Origin: a virus
Virus record (IMG/VR): IMGVR_UViG_3300017776_000007
Location: 1 to 64,000 of that record
Direction: 5' to 3' (one strand)
DNA: 64,000 bases
Positions 56,508 to 64,000 of this stretch are shown here, piece by piece (within the stretch, counting starts at the first letter, position 1; each line of letters begins with the position of its first letter). A program made the translations under genes and the position numbers. Under the pieces are notes generated by a model. That model was not told the DNA's origin and did no database searches. It saw only the letters and a program-made list of their open reading frames with translations.

Positions 56508-58105
56508 TGGCTAAATTAACAAGAATTAAAATTCTTACTACGGGTGCAACCACCAGCGCTCCTAGTAATATCAAAACTGGTGAATTAGCATACTCTTATG
56601 TATCTGGTACACAAGGAAATAATGGTTATAGACTATACATTGGTACAGGTGCCGAATCTGGTGGTGTTGCATCCAATGTAGATATTATCGGCGGTAAGTA
56701 TTTTACTAACCTGCTCGATCACGTACATGGTACAACTACTGCTAATAGTGCATTAATTGTAGATAGTAACAAACATGTAGATGCATTGAACATTGGTTCT
56801 CTTGCACTTGAAGCGTCTGGTGGGTCGGGTCAAGTTGTAACAGCCATTTCAACTAGTACAAATTTAACAGGTGCAAGTAATTCTCAATTAGCTACAGCAC
56901 TTGCAGTTAAAACATATGTTGATACAGTAGTTACTGCACAAGATGTAGATTTTGCTGGCGATAGTGGAACAGGATCGGTTGATTTAGATTCTCAAACATT
57001 TACAATTTCAGGTGATACAGGTATTACAACAGTTGCAAGTGGACAAGGACTTTCTATCGACCTAGATGATACCGCAGTAACTGCTGGTTCATACGGTTCT
57101 CAAACACAGATTCCAACATTCACTGTTGACCAACAAGGTAGATTAACTGCCGCAGGTCAAGTTGCAGTTGCTACTGCTCTTACTATTGATTCAGATGGAG
57201 TTGCAACAGAAGATGTTGACCTACTTACTGATGACCTAAAAATTATAGGTACTACAAACGAAGTTAATACTGCAGTAACTAAGTCAGGAACTGATGTAAC
57301 ATTACAAGTTGGTTTACCAAATGATGTAACCATTGGAAATGATTTAACCGTAACAGGTGATTTAAATGTTAATGGTTCTTCTATTAACCTTGGTAATGGT
57401 TCTACCGATAATGTAGTTATTTCTGGTAACCTTACAGTACAGGGTACTACAACTACTGTTGAATCTACTACTATTACATTAGATGATCCAGTCATTGCAT
57501 TAGCAGATAATACAACCTCAAATACATCGGACGGTCTTGATCGTGGTGTAAGATTTAAGTGGGGAACAGGTTCTGCAGTTGCAACAGGATTCTTTGGATT
57601 TGATATTCAATCCGAAAGATTTGTAATGAAGAAAGACGTTGGTAGTGATACCGGCGATGATAACTTTGTTTCACCATGGACTGATGCAGAGTTTGGAAAT
57701 ATATACGGTACTGGTGCTGATCTTGGAAATATCCAAATTGCCATTACAGGTGATAATGAAATTGATACAGTATCTGGTAACTTAACTATTGATTCAGCTG
57801 GTGGTTTAACTACTATTGATGATAATTTAAGTGTTTCAGGAACTGCCACAATTACAGGTCAGGTAACACTATCTGACGGAAGTGGTTTAAGAGTTAACCA
57901 AGGTGGTACAGGACAAAGAAGTTTCACTGGAGACGGAGTATTTATTTCTAATCCAGCTGGTACTGCAATGTCACAACTTGACAGTTCTAACCCAGTACCT
58001 AATAATAGTGATAACCCTGGTGCAACAACTAATGGTGATTTAATCCAGTTTAGTACTACTGGTGTTCCTATTGTTACAGACATCATTGATGGTGGTACCT
58101 ACTAA
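56507..58105 (+). CDS. Tail fibre protein with N-terminal attachment motif
   Basis: A 532-residue fibre with GTG start. It begins MAKLTRIKILTTGATTSAPS, then IKTGELAYSYVSG, an attachment-type domain shared with the next protein, and continues with beta-repeat segments (LTVTGDLNVNGSSINLG; LTVQGTTTTVESTTITLDD) and RFKWGTGSAVATGFFGFD. The C-terminus is LIQFSTTGVPIVTDIIDGG. It probably forms a trimer on the baseplate. It is followed by a 94-base gap with two palindromes. Confidence 0.82.
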   Translation: MAKLTRIKILTTGATTSAPSNIKTGELAYSYVSGTQGNNGYRLYIGTGAESGGVASNVDIIGGKYFTNLLDHVHGTTTANSALIVDSNKHVDALNIGSLALEASGGSGQVVTAISTSTNLTGASNSQLATALAVKTYVDTVVTAQDVDFAGDSGTGSVDLDSQTFTISGDTGITTVASGQGLSIDLDDTAVTAGSYGSQTQIPTFTVDQQGRLTAAGQVAVATALTIDSDGVATEDVDLLTDDLKIIGTTNEVNTAVTKSGTDVTLQVGLPNDVTIGNDLTVTGDLNVNGSSINLGNGSTDNVVISGNLTVQGTTTTVESTTITLDDPVIALADNTTSNTSDGLDRGVRFKWGTGSAVATGFFGFDIQSERFVMKKDVGSDTGDDNFVSPWTDAEFGNIYGTGADLGNIQIAITGDNEIDTVSGNLTIDSAGGLTTIDDNLSVSGTATITGQVTLSDGSGLRVNQGGTGQRSFTGDGVFISNPAGTAMSQLDSSNPVPNNSDNPGATTNGDLIQFSTTGVPIVTDIIDGGTY

Positions 58106-58199
58106 GGTATTATAAGTACTTCTATATAATTCCTGTACATACAGGGTGAATGACATTTTTATAAACCCTATATAGGGATTGAATTAGGAGACGCCAAAA
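58106..58199 (+). other. Intergenic region with two short palindromes
   Basis: Contains CCTGTA/TACAGG (58132-58145) and CCCTATATAGGG (58166-58177), then AGGAG before the TTG start at 58200. Neither is followed by a U-run. They may be operators, processing sites or weak promoters; TATAAACC at 58160 resembles a degenerate late box. Confidence 0.45.
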
Positions 58200-59465
58200 T
58201 TGGCTAGATTAACGAATATAAAACTAAGGCGTTCGGGAACATCCGGTAACGTCCCCACTACGTCCCAGCTAGACCTGGGCGAATTAGCAATTAATACTTA
58301 CGATGGTAAACTTTATTTAAAGAAGAACGTAAGTGGAACAGAAAGCATTGTTGATGTCGGCGGTAGTGGCCAATCTGCAGTATATAAAGAATATGTTTAT
58401 ACTGCTACTTCTAATCAAACCACATTTACGGGTTCTGATGACAATTCACAAACCCTTTCATACATACCAGATTTTTTACAAGTATTTTTAAACGGTGTTC
58501 TATTAGAAAATGGGACCGATTATGCTGCAACTTCACTTACATCTGTTGTCCTAGTAAATGGTGCATCAGCAGGTGATATATTACAGATTTCTACTTTCGT
58601 AAAGGTATTAGGTACAGGAGATATTGTTACTGATACCTTTACTGGAAATGGAAGTACTGCCGCATATACATTATCAGCAACTCCAGATACCGAAGATAAT
58701 ATAAGTGTCTTTGCCGATGGTGTATATCAAGAAAAATCCACTTATTCACTTTCAGGTAATACATTAACCTTTAATGCAAATTTACCCAATGGGGTAACTG
58801 CTGAAGTTGTTATCGGTAGTAGTAATGTAACCCTTACAAATATTGCTGATTTAAATATAGGTGGCAACTTAACACTTGTTGATAATAAAAAGATTTCTTT
58901 GGGGAATAATGGCGATTTAGAAATTTATCATGATACAAATAATAGTATTATTAAAGACAATGGAACAGGTCATGTTCAGGTAAGGTCTGGGACAGTAACA
59001 ATTGGTAATGCGGCATTAAATAAAACTTCAGCATTATTTAGTTCAGGTGGTGCGCAGACATTTTATCACGACAATTCACCTAAATTGGCAACCACTTCAA
59101 CAGGTATTAATGTAACTGGAGAAGTCAAACTTAGTAATACAGCAGTATCTAATACTGCCAGTACAAATACCTCAAGCACATCTCAAACTCAAATTTATGC
59201 ATTTAGTGCATCAGTATATAGATCAGCCAAATTCACTATTCAAGTAACTAATAATACTGATGATACTTATCATATTACTGAATTACTTTTAGTGCATGAT
59301 GGCACAACACCTTCTATAACAGAATTTGGAGAAATACACACTGGTAGTGCAGTAGAGGCGACATTTGACGCAGATATTAGTTCAGGCAATGTTCGACTAC
59401 TTGCAACTCCTGCCGCTTCCGACTCTATGACCTTTAAAGTTCTTGCACATAATATCATAGTCTAA
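58200..59465 (+). CDS. Tail fibre protein, paralogous N-terminus
   Basis: A 421-residue fibre protein with TTG start after AGGAGACG. The N-terminus MARLTNIKLRRSGTSGNVPT, then LDLGELAINTYDGKLYLKK, is a paralogue of the start of the preceding fibre protein. The middle has two copies of a TxxFTGxG/DFLQVFLNG-type domain (PDFLQVFLNGVLLENGTDY; NISVFADGVYQEKSTY), and the end is a beta-sandwich (FTIQVTNNTDDTYHITEL). Confidence 0.82.
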   Translation: MARLTNIKLRRSGTSGNVPTTSQLDLGELAINTYDGKLYLKKNVSGTESIVDVGGSGQSAVYKEYVYTATSNQTTFTGSDDNSQTLSYIPDFLQVFLNGVLLENGTDYAATSLTSVVLVNGASAGDILQISTFVKVLGTGDIVTDTFTGNGSTAAYTLSATPDTEDNISVFADGVYQEKSTYSLSGNTLTFNANLPNGVTAEVVIGSSNVTLTNIADLNIGGNLTLVDNKKISLGNNGDLEIYHDTNNSIIKDNGTGHVQVRSGTVTIGNAALNKTSALFSSGGAQTFYHDNSPKLATTSTGINVTGEVKLSNTAVSNTASTNTSSTSQTQIYAFSASVYRSAKFTIQVTNNTDDTYHITELLLVHDGTTPSITEFGEIHTGSAVEATFDADISSGNVRLLATPAASDSMTFKVLAHNIIV

Positions 59466-59476
59466 AAACTAATTTA

Positions 59477-59484
59477 TATAAATA
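59477..59484 (+). promoter_or_regulatory. T4-type late promoter
   Basis: TATAAATA, 33 bases before the ATG at 59518; predicted start near 59490 with GTGGAGAG as the ribosome binding site. Confidence 0.75.
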
Positions 59485-59517
59485 GATATATAATTAAACC
59501 GTGGAGAGTGAAACGGA

Positions 59518-62500
59518 ATGGCGACAGAAAAAGATTTCAAGGTAAAGAACGGCCTACAGGTAGGTAATGGCCTAATCAATGCAACTAGTGGTGATGTCTC
59601 GCTTAGAAGAGGCATGTCATCTACAAACAGAATTAGAATTACCAGTGGTAATATCATAAATGATACCAATGTTATTATTTCTGGTAATTTGGAAGTTAGT
59701 GGTAATTTTAATATTACCGGTGATATAAACCAAACCTCAGTCACAACTCTCGACGTAACCGATAAAACAATTACAGTAGCAAATAATGCTGGTTCAGCTT
59801 CAAATGCAAATGGCGCTGGTATTATAGTTGATACTGGCACTAATAATCCACAAATGATTTACACTAGTGCTACTGATGAGTGGGACTTTAATAGAAGTAT
59901 TGATATAAATGGCGGATCAGGTACTGGTCTTAAAATCCATTCTGGTGGAGCTATTGTTGGTGCTAAATCAGGTGGTGATACTCAGTTAATGTATTGGGGT
60001 GGTGGCCCCGTATATTATGGTAGAAGTAATTTAGGTGGAACAGTATCAGGGCATGAATTTAGAATTGGTGGTGTTACAAAATTAAACGTTGATTCAAGTG
60101 GAGATACTGTAGTATCAGGTAATTTAAAACTTGGTGCTAATGATTTATTATATACAGGTGGTGTTAACTTTGATATCAAACACACCGTTTCTTCTCAAAA
60201 TATAACTTTACATACTACTACTTCGGGTGGTGCCACTAGTGAAATAGTAAGAGTTACCCATAATAAACGTGTCGGAATTAATATTCAATCTCCAGATGCT
60301 CCTTTACACGTTGAAGATTCTCCAGCAGGAACAAGTGCTTATGGAGGACTTAAGGTTGTAGGTGCAGGAACTGGTTCAGGTTCAAGTAATGTTCGACAGA
60401 TTGCAGATTTCGGAAGAACAAGTTCTGGTAGTGATAGTGGTGCATGGATAGGGGGAAGAACAGACGAAACAACAGCAATCTTTGGCGCAAAAACTGCATC
60501 AGGTAATATTGCATTCGAGGTCTATCAGAGTGGCTGGAAAGAAAGAATGCGTATTAAGAATGATGGAAAAGTTGGAATTGGTACTGCAACTCCAATATCT
60601 CAATTACATTTAAATAAAGATACTTCTGGACATAATACAGATGGAATTACTATAGGTAAAGTAGAAGCTAATGGTTGGATAGACACAGATGAAGAAATGG
60701 GTAGATTGGGTTGGGCTGCAAGTTATGGCTCTTCATTTACTCCAGGCATAGGTGCTTATATTTCTGCTAAAGCAGATGCCAATTGGAATGGAACTGAAAC
60801 TCCTACTAGACTAGGATTCTTTACAGCGCCCGAAAGTTCTACAACTCCTGTTGAAAGATTAAGAATTACCAAAGATGGTTATGTAGGAATTGGAACTGGC
60901 AGTTCTACTCCAATAGCAACATTACAAGTTGTAGGAACGGCCATGGTCGGTGTTAATGACTTTGGTTCTTATGATAGTGCTGATGGTAATTTAATGGTAA
61001 GTAATGGAAATAGTTCTACATCCATTTTACTCTATAATGACGCAAGTGCATATCACTCTGCTCTAGTAAATTATCATTCAGGTTTATTAAGCATAGGATT
61101 AAACAATGCTAATACTGTTAACAGTATTAAGACTGATACTGCAATATATGTTAATGCAGATGGTGTTGGTATTGGTAATAGTGCTCCTGATGCCAGATTG
61201 CATGTACAATCAAATCATTCTAGTGATTATATTGCTATATTTAAACAGACTCATACCTCAAACTTAGGTACTGTACAAATTGATACACCTACAGATAATA
61301 ATTCAAGACCTTCTCGATTAGACTTTGCCAGAGGTGGAACCGTTAAATGGAAAACCGGTATGGTTTATGGAGATACCTCGAATGGTTGGGGTTTATCCGA
61401 TGCTACTGCATCAGGTACTGCTGTACAACAGACAAGATTTTTAGTACAACCTGGTGGCAACGTAGGTATAGGCACCACGCAACCGGTTGCGCCCCTCCAC
61501 ATCCAATTTTCAAACAATGACGGAGGTGTTGGAGGACACTTAATAAAAAATACCAATACAGGTACTACAAGTAACTTTGCAAGTTTATCTACACAGGCGG
61601 TAAACGGAACAATACAAGGCACCTTTGGATCTGCCCATTATAGTAGTTGGGGTGGGGCTGTCGTTTTTGCAGGTTCTCAAAGCGCGCATCCGTTGAAAAT
61701 TATAACAGGAAATAGTGTAAGAGCTACTTTTGATACCGGTGGTAGACTCGGAATAAATCAAACTCCTTTAGCAAATAACTTTGCTCTTCAAGTTACTGGA
61801 TTAGGTGGAGGTAGTAACGATGCACGAACTGTATACCTTAAAGGCGCTGGCAATCATACTGGTATTGGAAGCACAGGACCAACACTCGTTTTACAGAATA
61901 CAGACAATACAGCAAATAACATAGTTAAGTTAAGTTTTGAATCAGCAAGTGCTGGAGAAACAGTTTCGATTAATGCTATTAATACGAATCATAGTTCACA
62001 CTATGGTGATATGGCATTTAATACCAGAGGCTCTTCTGGATACTCTGAAAAGATGCGTATTAAGTCTAATGGAGACGTAAAAGTAGGGACCTTAGCAGTA
62101 GGGAGTGCAACAACTGCTCCACTTCATGTGGCAAAAGCAAGTACGGATGTACAAGCAATTTTTGGAGATAATAATTCAAGTATTGATGATCCTTCAATAA
62201 GAATTATAGGAAGAAATAGCGCCAATAATGCTATTCGTTATACATTTTTAGGATTAGATGCTGATGCTAATCATGGTTATCTTGGTTATAATGCAGGTGC
62301 TGGTGGGTTTATAAATGCATTAAGTTTTAATACTGATGGAATTATAACAGTAGAACAACATTTACAACTAGCAGCAATTAATACCACTCATTCGTCAACA
62401 CAAACTCAAAAAGTATTTATTTATGATACTAGGAAAGATAGTGATGGTGGTGCATGGAGACATAGAACACAACACACTTCTTGGTATAATGAGGCAGCCT

Positions 62501-64000
62501 CTAGTACAAGAAGTGCAACTAAAAAATTCCCACAAGTAGCCGTTATTGTATCCACTTCAGATAAAGTATTTATTTATGATGGAGATGATCCAGATATGCC
62601 GGTGTGGATGGAATTTACATTATCAGATCATTCTGTTGCATCAAACTGGGCAAGTACTTCGGTCGGTTTAGGATCTCCATCATTCCAAAATGCTAATCCA
62701 AGAAGTGTATGTATGTTAAATGGATTACTCGTTATAGGATGTCAGTCAGGGAGCAATTTAGGTGGATATTTAGTAAACTTTATTAGTGAATGGATGTGTG
62801 ATATGGTTAGCTATGGAACTGCCACTAGCCAATTTTATACTAAATTTGCAAATGGTATTGTAGAAAGAAATGTATCAGGTACCCGAGCAGTACCTCAAAG
62901 ATATTCAGTTAGTGATCCTAATCCTAAAATTGTAGGAAGATTAAATAATGGCGCAGTTAATGATGTTGATATGTGCGTTTTACCTGATGCACCTATTGAC
63001 CCTTCAACTGGATTACCTGAACCTACAATTGCACTTGCAACTAACCAAGGCGTTAACATTATTACCGACCAAGGAACAGTAGCATATATTACTGCTGGTG
63101 CAGGTAGTGCTTATAATCCTGCATCTTATGTAAGAATTACCGATAATTATAATTTAATATTTGAACAAGACTCTGCAGGAAGAGCTCAGTTTTATATACC
63201 ATTAACAGAATCTAGTAGAACAACGCAAACGAGTGACGGTTCTATTACAGATAAAGTTATTATGAGATGGTATGAAAGTGGAGGAAGTCATTACTTCCCA
63301 TATTATAAAGGAACTGGAGTACAAAATGGCGAAGCGATGAAAGGAGATAGACATGCTCTCATAGGTGTTGAGGGTGACTTAACCTTAGTTGATCCACATG
63401 ATGTATCCAATACAGATAACTATTCTGCCGCATATATTGGTTCAGATTATAGTACAGGTTGGATGACAGGTGCAGGACATCTTGCAACTCTAAATGGAAA
63501 AACAACAGGTAATCTTACCACTTCTGATGTTTTAGGTGGAATTGGTAACTTTACATCAAGTGGTCTATGGACCATTCCATCTGGTTGGTCATTAAGTAGT
63601 AACATTGCTACAGGTAGTAATGCATCTGGGTATCTAACTCCTGCAACCGGTGGTCAATTAACAACAGGAGACCAGTATCAGGTTACAATAACACAATCAT
63701 CATGGAGCAGTGGTTATGCATATATCTATATGGGAACAGGTGCACCAAGCGGTAAAAATCATTATATTAATTTACCTCAATCAACTGGGACCTTTACATA
63801 TACTTTAACAGCATATAATACTAATTTTGGAATTTATGCGGCAAATTATAGTGGTGTTTTGGATAATGTTACGGTTAAAAGGGTAGAACCTGATAGAACA
63901 CCACATGAAGAAGGAGTATTACCTCACGGGACTATTACTAGAACTGCAGTTGAAACAGGAGCAGAACTTGTAGGTTATAGTGGATTTAATGCTAATAATT
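59518..64000 (+). CDS. Giant tail fibre protein, 3' end outside the window
   Basis: An open frame of at least 1494 codons that runs off the right edge with no stop. It begins MATEKDFKVKNGLQVGNGLI and continues with beta-repeat units, then seven copies of a VGIGTxxPxxxLHV motif at about 300-base spacing. Later parts are adhesin-like, and the last visible stretch has a carbohydrate-binding-like look (SGLWTIPSGWSLSSNIATGS; SWSSGYAYIYMGTGAPSG). It is the likely distal receptor-binding fibre. No S74 domain is seen before the window ends. Confidence 0.85.
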   Translation, partial: MATEKDFKVKNGLQVGNGLINATSGDVSLRRGMSSTNRIRITSGNIINDTNVIISGNLEVSGNFNITGDINQTSVTTLDVTDKTITVANNAGSASNANGAGIIVDTGTNNPQMIYTSATDEWDFNRSIDINGGSGTGLKIHSGGAIVGAKSGGDTQLMYWGGGPVYYGRSNLGGTVSGHEFRIGGVTKLNVDSSGDTVVSGNLKLGANDLLYTGGVNFDIKHTVSSQNITLHTTTSGGATSEIVRVTHNKRVGINIQSPDAPLHVEDSPAGTSAYGGLKVVGAGTGSGSSNVRQIADFGRTSSGSDSGAWIGGRTDETTAIFGAKTASGNIAFEVYQSGWKERMRIKNDGKVGIGTATPISQLHLNKDTSGHNTDGITIGKVEANGWIDTDEEMGRLGWAASYGSSFTPGIGAYISAKADANWNGTETPTRLGFFTAPESSTTPVERLRITKDGYVGIGTGSSTPIATLQVVGTAMVGVNDFGSYDSADGNLMVSNGNSSTSILLYNDASAYHSALVNYHSGLLSIGLNNANTVNSIKTDTAIYVNADGVGIGNSAPDARLHVQSNHSSDYIAIFKQTHTSNLGTVQIDTPTDNNSRPSRLDFARGGTVKWKTGMVYGDTSNGWGLSDATASGTAVQQTRFLVQPGGNVGIGTTQPVAPLHIQFSNNDGGVGGHLIKNTNTGTTSNFASLSTQAVNGTIQGTFGSAHYSSWGGAVVFAGSQSAHPLKIITGNSVRATFDTGGRLGINQTPLANNFALQVTGLGGGSNDARTVYLKGAGNHTGIGSTGPTLVLQNTDNTANNIVKLSFESASAGETVSINAINTNHSSHYGDMAFNTRGSSGYSEKMRIKSNGDVKVGTLAVGSATTAPLHVAKASTDVQAIFGDNNSSIDDPSIRIIGRNSANNAIRYTFLGLDADANHGYLGYNAGAGGFINALSFNTDGIITVEQHLQLAAINTTHSSTQTQKVFIYDTRKDSDGGAWRHRTQHTSWYNEAASSTRSATKKFPQVAVIVSTSDKVFIYDGDDPDMPVWMEFTLSDHSVASNWASTSVGLGSPSFQNANPRSVCMLNGLLVIGCQSGSNLGGYLVNFISEWMCDMVSYGTATSQFYTKFANGIVERNVSGTRAVPQRYSVSDPNPKIVGRLNNGAVNDVDMCVLPDAPIDPSTGLPEPTIALATNQGVNIITDQGTVAYITAGAGSAYNPASYVRITDNYNLIFEQDSAGRAQFYIPLTESSRTTQTSDGSITDKVIMRWYESGGSHYFPYYKGTGVQNGEAMKGDRHALIGVEGDLTLVDPHDVSNTDNYSAAYIGSDYSTGWMTGAGHLATLNGKTTGNLTTSDVLGGIGNFTSSGLWTIPSGWSLSSNIATGSNASGYLTPATGGQLTTGDQYQVTITQSSWSSGYAYIYMGTGAPSGKNHYINLPQSTGTFTYTLTAYNTNFGIYAANYSGVLDNVTVKRVEPDRTPHEEGVLPHGTITRTAVETGAELVGYSGFNANN
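60268..62130 (+). repeat. Seven VGIGTxxPxxxLHV fibre repeats
   Basis: Motif copies start at about 60268, 60568, 60880, 61162, 61459, 61744 and 62077 (RVGINIQSPDAPLHV; KVGIGTATPISQLHL; GVGIGNSAPDARLHV; NVGIGTTQPVAPLHI and others). Conservation is at the protein level with little DNA identity, so the repeats are old, unlike the 111-base repeats in the preceding large fibre gene. Confidence 0.8.

Noticed and set aside
50208-64000. CRISPR-like or satellite repeats in the fibre genes
   Set aside because: The repeats are in frame, differ in DNA sequence except for one tandem pair, and have no spacer structure; they are structural protein repeats.

Overview
The window is a continuous stretch of an AT-rich, tightly packed T4-like myovirus genome (Caudoviricetes). 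The T4 core is clear: NrdA/NrdB, RNase H, DNA ligase, gp33, gp59, gp32, gp4, a full baseplate set (gp48, gp53, gp27, gp5, gp25, gp6, gp7-like, gp8, gp10-like), a tape measure and lysozyme. Many small proteins resemble families I recall from marine T4-like phages (cyanophages, pelagimyophages). No photosynthesis gene is present. The strong TTGACA/TATAAT promoters and curli-type genes point to a marine Gram-negative host, possibly a streamlined heterotroph of the SAR11 or OM43 type. The host is inference.

Layout. 1-10.9 kb (+): nucleotide metabolism and replication/repair (nrdA end, nrdB, glutaredoxin, RNase H, PhoH, PD-(D/E)XK exonuclease, peroxiredoxin, two HAD phosphatases, DNA ligase) with many small proteins. 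10.9-14.7 kb (+): small late proteins, two unrecognised probable virion proteins and a T4-type lysozyme. 14.7-21.6 kb (+): one translationally coupled cassette of three small membrane proteins, CsgF, CsgG, two curlin-like secreted proteins with a FecR-domain protein between them, two tiny proteins, and a CHASE2-class III nucleotidyl cyclase. 21.6-28.9 kb (+): early/middle genes with host-type promoters (SprT-like protein, SWIM protein, glycosyltransferase, gp33, gp59, gp32), closed by a terminator. 28.9-33.7 kb (-): gp4, gp2-like, tail-tube-like protein, gp26-like protein with an apparent -1 frameshift extension, an EF-hand membrane protein and the tape measure. 33.7-64 kb (+): baseplate hub and wedge, then tail fibres, the last running off the window.

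Regulation can be read from the DNA. Nine near-consensus sigma-70 promoters precede early genes; T4-type late boxes (TATAAATA) precede late genes. In several cases of both kinds the predicted transcription start falls on or within a few bases of the ATG, so leaderless mRNAs are expected. Another promoter group shares a TGATAAGGAGTT leader, and the terminator loop at 25771-25783 is complementary to it.

The most unusual system is the late-promoted amyloid cassette at 14.7-21.6 kb: a curli outer-membrane channel with its accessory factor, two candidate fibre subunits, a FecR-domain protein and a membrane nucleotide cyclase, directly downstream of the lysis gene. The second is the frameshift site at the gp26-like gene, in the position of the lambda G/GT tail-assembly chaperones. 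No tRNA, CRISPR array, insertion sequence or integrase was recognised, and no stretch over 300 bases lacks a gene.
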